A stretch of 21,895 nt of DNA from Tectiglobus sp963922535 (lineage in GTDB: Bacteria > Pseudomonadota > Alphaproteobacteria > Rhizobiales > Hyphomicrobiaceae): contig CAWUIN010000043.1 in NCBI GenBank assembly GCA_963922535.1, positions 1 through 21,895 of the forward strand. Direction: 5' to 3'. The position numbers and the translations under genes were made by a program. The notes under the pieces are model-generated. The model had not been told where the DNA came from. It saw only the letters and a program-made list of their open reading frames with translations, and did no database searches. Of the stretch, positions 7,537-16,272 are shown one piece after another. The stretch's first letter is position 1. Every line of letters begins with the position of its first letter.

Positions 7537-9027
7537 ATGGCAAAAAAACTGCCCGATATCTCATCGAATGTTGGCCTTACATTCGATGACGTGCTTCTCA
7601 TACCCCAGGCGTCAGAGATCATGCCGACCGAGGTGAGCGTAACCTCGCATGTGACCAAAACCATTGAGGTTAACATCCCAATCCTGTCGGCAGCTATGGA
7701 CACGGTGACGGAAAGCACACTCGCCATTGCCATGGCGCAATCAGGCGGCATTGGCGTCATCCATCGCAATATGACGCCGGAGTTGCAGGCGAAAGAGGTG
7801 GAGCGGGTCAAAAAATACGAAAGCGGGATGGTGGTCAATCCCCTTACCATTGCACCGGACGCGACCCTGGCTGACGCCCTTACCCTAATGTCGGCGCACA
7901 AGATTTCAGGCATTCCGGTGGTTGAAAAGCCCAATGGAAAGCCCGGCAAACTGGTCGGTATTGTTACAAACCGGGATGTTCGGTTTGCCACTGATCATAA
8001 TCAGCAAATTGCTGAATTGATGACGAGGCAACTTATCACCGTGTCGGCCAGCGTTTCGCACGATGAAGCAAAGCGCTTGCTGCATAAGCATCGCATTGAA
8101 AAATTGCTGGTTGTCGACAAGCAATTCCGTTGCGTTGGCCTGATCACGGTGAAAGATATCGAAAAGGCGCTGGCTTTTCCGCACGCCTGCAAGGATGCGC
8201 ACGGACGCTTGCGGGTTGCAGCCGCTACAACAGTCGGTGAAGATGGTCATGAGCGCACAGAACGCCTGATTGCCGCGGGATGTGACTTAATTGTTGTTGA
8301 TACCGCCCATGGCCATTCACGGCGCGTTCTGGAAGCGGTCACGCGAATAAAGAAAATGTCAAACAGTGTTCAGGTCATTGCCGGTAACGTTGCGACTGCT
8401 GATGCAACTCAGGCGCTGATTGAGGCTGGCGCAGACGCCATCAAGGTTGGCATTGGTCCCGGTTCCATCTGTACTACGCGGATCGTGGCAGGAGTTGGCG
8501 TGCCACAGTTCACCGCAGTGATAAATTGCGCTGAAGTAGCAGAAAAATCAGGGATCCCAGTCATTGCCGATGGCGGGATCAAATATTCCGGCGATATTGC
8601 CAAGGCGATTGCAGCCGGCGCCAGCTGCGTGATGGTCGGCTCGCTGCTTGCCGGGACCGATGAAGCGCCCGGCGATACCTACCTCTATCAGGGCCGGACC
8701 TACAAATCTTACCGTGGTATGGGCTCAGTCGGTGCTATGGCGCGCGGTTCGGCTGACCGCTATTTTCAAGAGGAAGTCAAGGATGCCCTGAAACTTGTTC
8801 CAGAGGGAATCGAAGGACAGGTTGCCTATAAGGGGCCGTTATCAAACGTACTGCACCAGTTGGTTGGCGGTCTCAAGGCCGGCATGGGTTACGTTGGTGC
8901 TCAATCAATTAAAGACTTACAAAAACGTGCGCAATTCGTGCGTATTTCGCCGGCTGCCGTGCAGGAAAGCCACCCGCACTCCATCGCCATGACCCGCGAA
9001 AGCCCGAACTATCAGGGGCGGAACTGA
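7537..9027 (+). CDS. guaB: Inosine-5'-monophosphate dehydrogenase
   Basis: GuaB oxidises IMP to XMP with NAD, the committed step of guanine nucleotide synthesis in the cytoplasm. The 496-residue protein has the TIM-barrel core with the catalytic loop GPGSICTTR (Cys312), the IMP-phosphate-binding DGGI and GS loops, and a mobile flap with YRGMGS. A CBS-domain pair is inserted at about residues 100-212 and is expected to act as an allosteric nucleotide sensor. The ATG at 7537 is preceded by a GGAG-type site. It is followed immediately by a possible 28-codon ORF and then the RsmB-like gene. Confidence 0.97.
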   Translation: MAKKLPDISSNVGLTFDDVLLIPQASEIMPTEVSVTSHVTKTIEVNIPILSAAMDTVTESTLAIAMAQSGGIGVIHRNMTPELQAKEVERVKKYESGMVVNPLTIAPDATLADALTLMSAHKISGIPVVEKPNGKPGKLVGIVTNRDVRFATDHNQQIAELMTRQLITVSASVSHDEAKRLLHKHRIEKLLVVDKQFRCVGLITVKDIEKALAFPHACKDAHGRLRVAAATTVGEDGHERTERLIAAGCDLIVVDTAHGHSRRVLEAVTRIKKMSNSVQVIAGNVATADATQALIEAGADAIKVGIGPGSICTTRIVAGVGVPQFTAVINCAEVAEKSGIPVIADGGIKYSGDIAKAIAAGASCVMVGSLLAGTDEAPGDTYLYQGRTYKSYRGMGSVGAMARGSADRYFQEEVKDALKLVPEGIEGQVAYKGPLSNVLHQLVGGLKAGMGYVGAQSIKDLQKRAQFVRISPAAVQESHPHSIAMTRESPNYQGRN

Positions 9028-9029
9028 TA

Positions 9030-9116
9030 ATGTCAGCGCGAAATCCGTCGCCGTTTTCTTTGCGTGCCCGATTTAGTTTGCCTGACGTCCACGATATGGT
9101 GAGATATGAGGGCTAA
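9030..9116 (+). CDS. Possible 28-residue leader peptide between guaB and rsmB
   Basis: An ATG overlaps the second of two tandem in-frame guaB stop codons (TGATAATG) and opens a 28-codon frame that ends in TAA three bases before the TTG start of the next gene. A GGGGCGG word upstream at 9015-9021 could serve as ribosome binding site. The peptide begins MSARNPSPFSLRARFSLP and is basic at its N-terminal half. The exact tiling between two genes suggests translational coupling, but a frame this short could arise by chance. I know of no homologue. Confidence 0.35.
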   Translation: MSARNPSPFSLRARFSLPDVHDMVRYEG

Positions 9117-9119
9117 GCC

Positions 9120-10418
9120 TTGAAACCGGGTGCGCGTCTTGCTTCAGCGGTCGAGGTTCTGACCGAAATTATCGAACGCCATCGCCCTGCCGCCCAGGCA
9201 CTGGGCGATTGGGGCAAATCAAACCGTTTTGCTGGCTCTGGCGATCGCGCGGCTATCGGTAACCTGGTCTATGATGCCTTGCGGCGCAAGCTTTCGCTGG
9301 CTGGCCAGATGGGCAGCGAAAGTCCGCGGGCGCTTATTCTCTGCGCCGCACAGCGGGCATTTGCCATGCCAGCTTGGCAGATTGATGAAATCGTGGATGG
9401 TTCGCGCCATGCCCTCTCGCCACTGAGCAGCGAGGAACGTGGCGGTCTAACGCGGGAATTGCCCGCCGATACACCTGCACATGTCCGTGGCGACTATCCA
9501 GAATGGCTAGCGCCGGCGATAGAGGAGACGTTCGGTGCTGAGGCGGCCTGGCAAGGTGCTGCCCTAGCCAGGCGCGCACCTGTTGACTTGCGCACCAATG
9601 CGCTGAAGGCCGAGCGTGAGCAAGTCCTGAAAGCGCTTGCAAAAACGTGCGCCACAGAGGGAAACTATTCACCCCTTGCCGTGCGTATTCCGCCGCCCGA
9701 CGGGCCAGCGCGAACCCCGAATGTCGAAGCCGAAGCCGCCCATGGACGCGGCTGGTTTGAAGTCCAGGATGAAGGCAGCCAGATCGCGGCGGCTCTGGCC
9801 GGGGCCGGCCCGCGTCTTCAGGTGCTGGATCTTTGCGCAGGTGCTGGCGGCAAAACCCTGGCGCTTGCTGGTACAATGCAGAATACCGGCCAGATTTTTG
9901 CCTATGATACGGATAAGCAGCAATTGCGCCCGATTTTTGAGCGCCTCCAACGTGCCGGTGTCCGCAACGTGCAGGTGTTAGATGCCGGTGATGCAGACGC
10001 ATTAAGCGCCCTCGGCGCACGTTTTGACATTGTTTTTGCCGATGCGCCGTGCACCGGCTCCGGCGTTTGGCGGCGCCGGCCGGATGCTAAATGGCGGGTT
10101 AAGCCAGCCAACCTCGCAACCCGCATTCTTGAGCAACGGCGCGTGTTGGCCTCTGCGCGCGGGCTTGTGAAACCCGGCGGCCGCCTTCTTTATGTCACCT
10201 GCTCGGTTCTGCAGGAAGAAAATACAAAACAAGTTGCCTGGTTCCTCGGCCAGGCGGCGGAATTCAAGCTGGTGCCATATGCAACATGCTGGCGCACAAC
10301 GTTTGCCGGTGAAGCACCGCTGTCGGCGGACGGCAATAGGGAGACGCTTTTGCTCACGCCGGCCTCGCATGGCACTGACGGCTTTTTTATTGCGATCTTT
10401 GAGCGGAGCGGATCATGA
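9120..10418 (+). CDS. RsmB/Nop2-family RNA (cytosine-5) methyltransferase
   Basis: The 432-residue protein has an N-terminal NusB-like RNA-binding helical region (about 1-130) and a SAM-dependent methyltransferase domain. The SAM-binding motif LDLCAGAGGKT lies at 236-246. Two catalytic cysteines are seen: Cys311 in DAPCTGSG, and the likely nucleophile Cys361 in VTCSVLQEEN. RsmB methylates C967 of 16S rRNA in E. coli; the same target here is inferred. The start is TTG at 9120, seven bases after GAGGG. The stop overlaps the ATG of the hydrolase gene (ATGA), so the two are co-translated. An rsmB-like gene after guaB is common in Rhizobiales. Confidence 0.92.
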   Translation: MKPGARLASAVEVLTEIIERHRPAAQALGDWGKSNRFAGSGDRAAIGNLVYDALRRKLSLAGQMGSESPRALILCAAQRAFAMPAWQIDEIVDGSRHALSPLSSEERGGLTRELPADTPAHVRGDYPEWLAPAIEETFGAEAAWQGAALARRAPVDLRTNALKAEREQVLKALAKTCATEGNYSPLAVRIPPPDGPARTPNVEAEAAHGRGWFEVQDEGSQIAAALAGAGPRLQVLDLCAGAGGKTLALAGTMQNTGQIFAYDTDKQQLRPIFERLQRAGVRNVQVLDAGDADALSALGARFDIVFADAPCTGSGVWRRRPDAKWRVKPANLATRILEQRRVLASARGLVKPGGRLLYVTCSVLQEENTKQVAWFLGQAAEFKLVPYATCWRTTFAGEAPLSADGNRETLLLTPASHGTDGFFIAIFERSGS

Positions 10419-11320
10419 ACAGACAGCCGCCTGCATCCGCATTCAGCAGCGAAATGGTGCGCGAATTAAATCGTCCCGGTAATCGCGTGTTGGGCTTTTG
10501 CGAATATGGCGATCCAAACGGCATTCCGGTGCTGGCATTCCACGGCATTCCCGGCACGCGTTTGATGTTCCGTCCGGCCGATGCGATCGCTGCCCGTCTC
10601 GGTCTCCGCATCATTGCGCCCGACAGGCCCGGTTTCGGCCGTTCGACGCCGCAACCGAACAGGCAACTCAAGGATTGGCTGCTCGAGGTTAAAGCTGTTT
10701 TATCGGCTTGCGGGGTTGAGCGCTTTGCTTTGCTGGGTATTTCAGGTGGCAGCCCGTTTGCAACGGCAGCAGCCGCCCATTTTGGCGGCAGTGTGACCGC
10801 CATGGCGCTGTTTGGGCCGATGGGACCGGTGACAGAGATGGGTGCTGGTGAACTTGCATGGCTTGAGCGTAATTTCTTTCTGCGGCTTGCTAAGATGCCG
10901 GGTGCTCTGTACGCGCTGACTGCGCCGGCCAATGCGTTGTTTCATCGTGCTCCCAATTTAGCTTACGGCTTATTTCTCAATCTGCTGCCCGAATGCGATC
11001 GCCAGGTTATGTGCGCTCCCGGGCTTCGGGAACAGGTTATTCTGGATGTGCGCGAAAGCCTTGCACAGGGTGGTGAAGGTATGCGGGCGGACCTGCGCAT
11101 CTATGCACAGCCCTGGGATGTCAGTTATGCTGCGATTACAGCGCCAACTGTGCTCTGGCAGGGGCTGGACGATACCATCGTACCTGTCGCGGCAGCGCTC
11201 AGGCTGGGTGATTTAATCCCGGGTTGCACGGTACAGCGCCTCAACAGGGCAGGTCACTTCTGGATTTACGACCACATCGAATTGGTGTTGAAGACGTTAT
11301 GTGATATAGCAAAGGCATAA
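10415..11320 (+). CDS. Alpha/beta hydrolase
   Basis: This 301-residue protein has the alpha/beta hydrolase fold: an oxyanion-hole HGIPG (43-47), the nucleophile elbow GISGGS with Ser110, an acid in GLDDTIVP (Asp252 or Asp253) and His281 in AGHFW. A helical cap probably occupies about 135-230. No signal peptide is seen, so it is likely cytoplasmic. It overlaps the methyltransferase stop by four bases, and tspO starts 26 bases downstream. The substrate cannot be told from sequence. Confidence 0.9.
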   Translation: MNRQPPASAFSSEMVRELNRPGNRVLGFCEYGDPNGIPVLAFHGIPGTRLMFRPADAIAARLGLRIIAPDRPGFGRSTPQPNRQLKDWLLEVKAVLSACGVERFALLGISGGSPFATAAAAHFGGSVTAMALFGPMGPVTEMGAGELAWLERNFFLRLAKMPGALYALTAPANALFHRAPNLAYGLFLNLLPECDRQVMCAPGLREQVILDVRESLAQGGEGMRADLRIYAQPWDVSYAAITAPTVLWQGLDDTIVPVAAALRLGDLIPGCTVQRLNRAGHFWIYDHIELVLKTLCDIAKA

Positions 11321-11346
11321 TCAAATCCGGTCGACGGACAGCAGCT

Positions 11347-11802
11347 ATGAAATATCTGACACTCATTCCGTTCCTTGCAGTCGTTGCTGTCGTCGCGGTT
11401 ACTGGTGCCATGTTTAAGCCTGGTGCGTGGTATGCAGCGCTTGCCAAACCGGCTTGGACGCCGCCCGGCTGGCTGTTCGGCCCTGTCTGGACACTGCTTT
11501 ATCTGATGATCGCGGTTGCTGGCTGGCTGCTCTGGCAGCGGGCCGGGAACAGCGCCGTGTTCTGGGTATGGGTGGTGCAACTGGCGTGCAACATGGCCTG
11601 GTCTTGGATCATGTTCGGCCTGCACCAAATTGGCTGGGCGTTTGCCGATATCGTTCTGTTGTGGTTTGCGATTGTGCTGTTTGTAGTACTTGCCTGGCCG
11701 ATCAGCCAGACCGCAGCCCTCCTTTTTATTCCCTATCTGGCATGGGTCAGTTTTGCTGCGGCTCTGAATTTCACGATCTGGCGATTGAATATCCAGCTGT
11801 AG
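11347..11802 (+). CDS. tspO: TspO/MBR family tryptophan-rich sensory protein
   Basis: The 151-residue protein is built of five hydrophobic helices and is very rich in tryptophan. The family signature WYAALAKPAWTPPGWLFGPVW lies near residues 28-48, and FAAALNFTIW closes the last helix. TspO proteins are inner- or outer-membrane proteins that bind porphyrins and in alphaproteobacteria modulate tetrapyrrole and stress responses. It appears to end the guaB-rsmB-hydrolase transcription unit and converges on the minus-strand regulator operon. Confidence 0.94.
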   Translation: MKYLTLIPFLAVVAVVAVTGAMFKPGAWYAALAKPAWTPPGWLFGPVWTLLYLMIAVAGWLLWQRAGNSAVFWVWVVQLACNMAWSWIMFGLHQIGWAFADIVLLWFAIVLFVVLAWPISQTAALLFIPYLAWVSFAAALNFTIWRLNIQL

Positions 11803-11936
11803 ATTTTGATGATCATGGATGGATGTGTGTACGTACCGGTGGCGGATGACAGATGAAAATAAGCTGTCGAACGCGACAGGGACGGCCAGAAGGTGTGTTA
11901 CGGTTCTGTCTATGTCTTGCCTTATAGCAGGTTTCG

Positions 11937-12251
11937 TCACTCGTGTTTTGGCGCTGTTATGTGCAGCCAATCCGCGACCATGAGCGTCAGAAATACGGCC
12001 AGCCCGGCAAACATCGCCTGCAGACTTGGCTCGATGGCAAATTTGATGCGGTCAAAGGGGGGATATCCCTTCGAAGAGGGCTGCCAAAAAACGGCCTGGC
12101 TAAAGGGCAGCGATGCAAGCTCCTGCGAGGGAATGGTGAGGCCCGTCAGATAAATTTCGGATGTAACAGCGAGGCAGGAAGGGCCGGTTGCGGCCAGGCC
12201 AAGCTGCAACTGGCTCGTGCCATATGGCTCGGCATGCGTCGTCAAGTGCAC
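11937..12251 (-). CDS. Small putative membrane protein downstream of the sensor kinase
   Basis: A 104-residue frame starts at GTG 12251, eight bases after the kinase stop and five bases after an AAAGG that overlaps that stop. This is a plausible coupled start. The first 75 residues show no known domain. Residues about 77-97 form a single hydrophobic segment (MFAGLAVFLTLMVADWLH) near the C-terminus, suggesting a tail-anchored membrane protein. Overlapping plus-strand frames look less protein-like. No family is recognised, and its existence rests on position and composition only. Confidence 0.42.
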   Translation of the reverse strand: MHLTTHAEPYGTSQLQLGLAATGPSCLAVTSEIYLTGLTIPSQELASLPFSQAVFWQPSSKGYPPFDRIKFAIEPSLQAMFAGLAVFLTLMVADWLHITAPKHE

Positions 12252-12259
12252 CGGTGCCT

Positions 12260-13711
12260 TTAGAGCGGAATGCGCATGATGGCTTTGAGGCCGCCCATGG
12301 AACTGGAGCTAAGTTTGATTTCGCCGCCATGGCTGTGGGCGATGTCGCGGGCGATGGCAAGGCCGAGACCGGAATTGCCGGTGTTTTGATTGCGCGCATT
12401 ATCAAGACGGTAAAACGGCCGGAAAACATTTTCACGCTCTCGTTCAGGAATGCCCGGGCCGTTATCTTCCACTTCGATGATTACCCATTCGCGCGCCTGT
12501 GAGGCTCGGATGACGACCTGATTGCCAAAGCGTGCCGCGTTGCTGACAAGGTTGATCAGCGCGCGCTTGAACGCCTGGCGCTTGAGCGGCACCATGAGTT
12601 CGCGCCGCCGCCGGCTCTGGACAAAAGCAATGTCGGCACCCAGCACCTGATGGTGGGTGCATACCTCCTGTATGAGGCTGCGCAGCGCCGTCGGGGCCGC
12701 CTCCTCGCCGCCATCACCGCGTGCAAACGCCAGATATTCCTCCAGCATATGCTGCATTTCCTGAACATCCTGTTCCAGCGCCTCGATTTCCGGCCCTCCG
12801 TCGAGCAGCGCCAGTTCCAGCTTGAAGCGCGTCAGCACCGTGCGCAGGTCATGACTGACGCCGGCCAGCATGATCGTGCGCTGGTCAACGTGCTGGGTGA
12901 TGCGATCGCGCATTTCGAGGAAGGCGACCGCGGCCTGGCGGACTTCGCGGGCGCCACGCGGTTGCAGGTCATCAGGAAAGGGCCGGCCCTTGCCAAAGGC
13001 GTCGGCGGCTTTGGCAAGGCGCAGGATCGGCCGGATCTGGTTGCGCAGAAACATAATGGCGACGGTGAGCAGGATAACGGATGTGACCACCATCCAGATC
13101 AAAAAGATATGCGAGTTTGACGCATAGGTCTGGCTGCGTTTGGCAACGAAACTCAGGATGGCATCCTTGAGTTTGACCTTGATTTCAACCAAGTCTGAAT
13201 CGCCGACTGTATCGATCCAGAATGGTGTATCCTTGACCCTGAGACGAATTTCATTTGAGAGCGTCTTGTCGAGCAGCGAGAAAAACGGTTTTGGCTGCAC
13301 GGATGGCAAATCGCCGCCTGGCAGGATCTGCAGCTGAAGGTTCAGTCTGTCCCGCGACAGGTTGATCAGGCTGCCGTAATTATCCTTTTTTTCATATCCC
13401 TTGTAGAGTTCGACCACGGCTGCAATGTCGCGCGCCGTAGCTTCCGACAGGCGGCGGGTGACGGCTTGCCAGTGCCGCTCCATAAAAATAAATGCAACAA
13501 CCCCCTGCAACAGCACAGTCGGCGCAATGATAATGATAAGCGCGCGCGCATAGAGCCCTTTGGGCAACGCCTGCACCATCTGATGCATTGACCATGTGGC
13601 CAGTGTCGTAAAATGCTTAAGCCCGTTCAGCGAAAGCAGATACAACTGTGTGGCGCTGAAAGGCAACGCGAAGCGGCGGCGCTCATCTCGGGGGCCGTCG
13701 TTGGCAACCAT
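12260..13711 (-). CDS. EnvZ-type sensor histidine kinase
   Basis: This is the sensor of the two-component pair encoded with the upstream OmpR-type regulator. Starting at ATG 13711 (AAAGG seven bases upstream) gives 483 residues; the open frame reaches 13807, but that would overlap the regulator. Two membrane helices (about 55-76 and 200-222) flank a periplasmic domain of about 120 residues. HAMP (about 223-275) is followed by the phosphoacceptor His287 in GVSHDLRT, the N-box INLVSNAARF and the G-boxes DNGPGIP and NSGLGLA. The H-box reads DLRTVLTR where most EnvZ-like kinases have DLRTPLTR. The signal sensed is unknown. Confidence 0.93.
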   Translation of the reverse strand: MVANDGPRDERRRFALPFSATQLYLLSLNGLKHFTTLATWSMHQMVQALPKGLYARALIIIIAPTVLLQGVVAFIFMERHWQAVTRRLSEATARDIAAVVELYKGYEKKDNYGSLINLSRDRLNLQLQILPGGDLPSVQPKPFFSLLDKTLSNEIRLRVKDTPFWIDTVGDSDLVEIKVKLKDAILSFVAKRSQTYASNSHIFLIWMVVTSVILLTVAIMFLRNQIRPILRLAKAADAFGKGRPFPDDLQPRGAREVRQAAVAFLEMRDRITQHVDQRTIMLAGVSHDLRTVLTRFKLELALLDGGPEIEALEQDVQEMQHMLEEYLAFARGDGGEEAAPTALRSLIQEVCTHHQVLGADIAFVQSRRRRELMVPLKRQAFKRALINLVSNAARFGNQVVIRASQAREWVIIEVEDNGPGIPERERENVFRPFYRLDNARNQNTGNSGLGLAIARDIAHSHGGEIKLSSSSMGGLKAIMRIPL

Positions 13712-13775
13712 AACCAGACCTTTGCAAACTGGAGCGGACGGGCCTAAACACGACATCTTCAAGTGATATATGTCA

Positions 13776-14486
13776 TTAGTCAGTATAGAGGATATAACCT
13801 TTGCCACGCACGGTTTGTAAATAGGTTGGATTTGAAGGATCGGCCTCTATTTTACGGCGCAGGCGATTGATTTGCACATCGATGGCGCGCTCATTGCCCG
13901 TTTGTTCATCGTTGCTCAACTCATGGCGTGCGATTGGTGAACCCGGGCGCTGCGCAAAAAGTTTTAAAAGATCGCGTTCACGCTCCGTTAGTTTCAGGGT
14001 TTCATCGCCGCGCCGCAGTTCCCCGCGATCACACAGAAAGACCAATTCGCCCATCTTGATTTCTTCCTGGTTGGCTGCAGGCTGGCCGCGGCGCAGGATG
14101 TTTTTCAACCGCAGAAGCAGTTCACGCGGTTCGAACGGCTTGGGCAGATAATCGTCAACACCGGCTTCCAGTCCTTCTATGCGCGCATTTGTATCCGACT
14201 GCGCGGTGAGCATACATATCGGGATCTGCATCTCCGCTTTTAAGGCGCGGGCAAGTTCCATCCCGTTCTCTCCCGGCATCATGATATCCAAGATAATAAT
14301 ATCGAATGTTAATCCGCGCATCGCGGCGCGTGCGGCTGACGCATCGGCTGCCGGCGTTACGCGAAAGCCGTTGTTTGCGAGATAGCGCGTTAACAAATCC
14401 CGGATGCGCTGATCGTCATCAACAACAAGTGCGTGTGGCGCATTGTCAGGAAGTGCTTCACTGCTGCGCTTTGGGGCATGTTGCAT
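13776..14486 (-). CDS. OmpR-family response regulator
   Basis: The 236-residue regulator has an N-terminal receiver domain with the acidic pocket VDDD (23-25), phosphoacceptor Asp67 in ILDIMMPG, Thr94 and Lys116. A C-terminal OmpR/PhoB winged helix spans about 143-233, with the RAIDVQINRLRRKIE recognition-helix region and TVRGKGY wing. It is the expected partner of the downstream kinase, whose start lies 64 bases after its stop. It follows the marR gene by 11 bases, so the three genes form one operon. Confidence 0.94.
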   Translation of the reverse strand: MQHAPKRSSEALPDNAPHALVVDDDQRIRDLLTRYLANNGFRVTPAADASAARAAMRGLTFDIIILDIMMPGENGMELARALKAEMQIPICMLTAQSDTNARIEGLEAGVDDYLPKPFEPRELLLRLKNILRRGQPAANQEEIKMGELVFLCDRGELRRGDETLKLTERERDLLKLFAQRPGSPIARHELSNDEQTGNERAIDVQINRLRRKIEADPSNPTYLQTVRGKGYILYTD

Positions 14487-14497
14487 GTGACTTCTCC

Positions 14498-15061
14498 TTA
14501 AAAGATTTCGTCGCTATCGCCCATATCGCTTAGCAAATTTACTTTGTCGACCAAATCCATAACATCGCTGCGATTTTGCGGTGCAACCATTGTTAACAGA
14601 AATCTTGAGACGGCCGCATGGCCGTGCGGACCAGCCTCATCGAGTGCGGCCTGAACGCGATGTGCTTGCCGTTCGGCCAATTCAAGGGCCAGATCTCTGC
14701 CCTTGGCGGTGACATAAAGCAGGCGCTGGCGGCGGTCCATGGCGCCGGATTTCTGCTCGATAAATCCCTCAGCAATCAGCTGTTTGAGAACCCGCGCCAG
14801 ACTTTGCTTGGTTATTTTCAGTATTTTAAGCAGATCAGCAACGGTCAGTCCCGGTTTGCGGTGCACAAAATGAAGCACGCGGTGATGGGCGCGGCCAAAG
14901 CCATATTTACGTAAAATGGCATCTGGTTCGCTGGTAAAATCGCGATAGGCAAAGAAAAGAAGTTCAATGAACGCGATGTATCGTGCATCAGGATTTAGAT
15001 CTTTCGTGTCCTGGCTATCTGGATTTCTGTCGCACGAGGCAGTGGAATTTAAGTCAGTCAT
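14498..15061 (-). CDS. MarR-family transcriptional regulator
   Basis: The 187-residue protein has a winged helix-turn-helix with VADLLKILKITKQSLARVL (helices 2-3) and the wing motif GAMDRRQRLLYVT typical of MarR proteins. The N-terminal 25 residues are polar and variable. It is first in an operon with the OmpR-type regulator and kinase genes and reads divergently from the aminotransferase gene, so it may control its own operon, the aminotransferase, or both. The ligand is unknown. The ATG at 15061 abuts GTTG/CAAC inverted repeats. Confidence 0.92.
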   Translation of the reverse strand: MTDLNSTASCDRNPDSQDTKDLNPDARYIAFIELLFFAYRDFTSEPDAILRKYGFGRAHHRVLHFVHRKPGLTVADLLKILKITKQSLARVLKQLIAEGFIEQKSGAMDRRQRLLYVTAKGRDLALELAERQAHRVQAALDEAGPHGHAAVSRFLLTMVAPQNRSDVMDLVDKVNLLSDMGDSDEIF

Positions 15062-15084
15062 GTTGACATATACAACGTCTGTTG
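15062..15084. promoter_or_regulatory. Candidate MarR operator in the divergent promoter region
   Basis: GTTG (15062-15065), CAAC (15073-15076) and GTTG (15081-15084) form two overlapping inverted repeats, GTTG-N7-CAAC and CAAC-N4-GTTG. They touch the marR start codon and lie in the 136-base region shared with the aminotransferase gene. MarR proteins usually bind such dyads and repress themselves. The arms are only four bases, so this is suggestive. Confidence 0.35.
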
Positions 15085-15197
15085 ATAAAATATAAGATAA
15101 TTTTGTTGCGCTTCCTAATTTTACCGAGAATGCTCAAGTCTAAGCTGATATTACTAGTATTGCCCAATGGCAAATACAAACAACTAAGGTTACTACA

Positions 15198-16097
15198 ATG
15201 CCTGAATTAACACCATATGATGATCGCGATGGCTTAATATGGATGGACGGCGAAATGGTGCCGTGGCGTGAAGCAAAACTGCATGTCCTGAGCCATGGCT
15301 TGCACTATGCCAGCGCAGTGTTTGAGGGCGAGCGTGCATATAATGGTGTTATTTACAAGCTTAACGAGCATTCACAACGCTTGTATAATGGCGCCAAGGA
15401 GATGGATTTCAAAATTCCATATTCCGTTGAACAGATTGATGCGGCTTGCCGGCAGGTTGTTGAAGAAAATAATCTGACGGAATGCTATCTGCGGCCTATT
15501 GCCTGGCGCGGTAGCGAGATGATCGGCGTGTCGGCCCAGGACACTTCAATTCACCTTGCGATTGCAGCCTGGAAATGGGAATCATACTTCCCCATTGATG
15601 AGCGTCTTAAGGGAATTCGTGTGAACTGGGCAACGTATCGTCGCCCCGACCCCATGACTGCGCCATCTAAAACAAAGGCAACCGGCCTTTACATGATCGG
15701 CACACTTGAGAAACACCGTGCCGAGAGCCTGGGGTATGCAGAAGCTTTGATGCTCGACTGGCGCGGCCATGTCGCAGAGTGCACGAGTGGCAACATATTT
15801 TTCGTCAAAGGTAATGAATTGCACTCACCGACGCCCGATTGCTTCCTGGATGGTATCACCCGCCAAACCATAATTGAGCTGGCCAGGCGCCGTGGGTATT
15901 CATGTTTCGATCGCACGATAATGCCAGAAGAACTCAGCGACTTTAATGAATGTTTCATGGTTGGCACTGCCGCTGAAGTCACGCCGATTAAGGAAATCGG
16001 TGAATATATGTTTCAACCGGGCCAGATCACCGAAACGCTCCTGCGCGATTACATGGAAGAAGTCCGGCGGGACAATATTGCAACAGCGGCCGAGTAG
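15198..16097 (+). CDS. ilvE: Branched-chain amino acid aminotransferase
   Basis: This PLP-dependent class IV aminotransferase (299 residues) interconverts branched-chain 2-oxoacids and leucine, isoleucine and valine. The PLP-binding lysine is Lys160 in SKTKATGLYM, and Glu194 in AECTSGNIFF contacts the PLP ring. The N-terminal GLHYASAVFEGERAY block fits the family. A shine-like AAGG lies eight bases before the ATG. leuC lies about 650 bases downstream on the same strand. Substrate preference could extend to related amines, but the ilvE call is well supported. Confidence 0.93.
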   Translation: MPELTPYDDRDGLIWMDGEMVPWREAKLHVLSHGLHYASAVFEGERAYNGVIYKLNEHSQRLYNGAKEMDFKIPYSVEQIDAACRQVVEENNLTECYLRPIAWRGSEMIGVSAQDTSIHLAIAAWKWESYFPIDERLKGIRVNWATYRRPDPMTAPSKTKATGLYMIGTLEKHRAESLGYAEALMLDWRGHVAECTSGNIFFVKGNELHSPTPDCFLDGITRQTIIELARRRGYSCFDRTIMPEELSDFNECFMVGTAAEVTPIKEIGEYMFQPGQITETLLRDYMEEVRRDNIATAAE

Positions 16098-16104
16098 CGG
16101 CCGC
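16086..16104 (+). terminator. GC-rich hairpin at the ilvE stop codon
   Basis: GCGGCC (16086-16091) and GGCCGC (16099-16104) form a 6-bp stem with the TAG stop codon in its seven-base loop. No T-run follows, so termination is uncertain. Confidence 0.3.
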
Positions 16105-16160
16105 CATTTCACACAGTAAATCTTATGAATATAAATATTACGTACGTTTACTATTGGTGT

Positions 16161-16172
16161 TGCTTATAAGCA
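16161..16172. promoter_or_regulatory. Perfect 12-bp palindrome upstream of the cysteine-rich gene
   Basis: TGCTTATAAGCA is a perfect palindrome in the AT-rich gap between ilvE and the cysteine-rich gene; ACGTACGT lies at 16140-16147. Either could be an operator. No convincing promoter boxes were found around them. Confidence 0.3.
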
Positions 16173-16272
16173 GTACGATATGACCGAATATTTTATATCA
16201 TTATCTGCTGATTGTGTTTATCCTGTGCTTGACTAATGCTCTAAGTGATGTTGGCCAGCACGGAAATTACAC

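Noticed and set aside
9334..10020. 228-residue minus-strand frame opposite the RsmB-like gene
   Set aside because: Rich in Arg, His and Pro, as expected for the antisense of a GC-rich gene; no domain seen.
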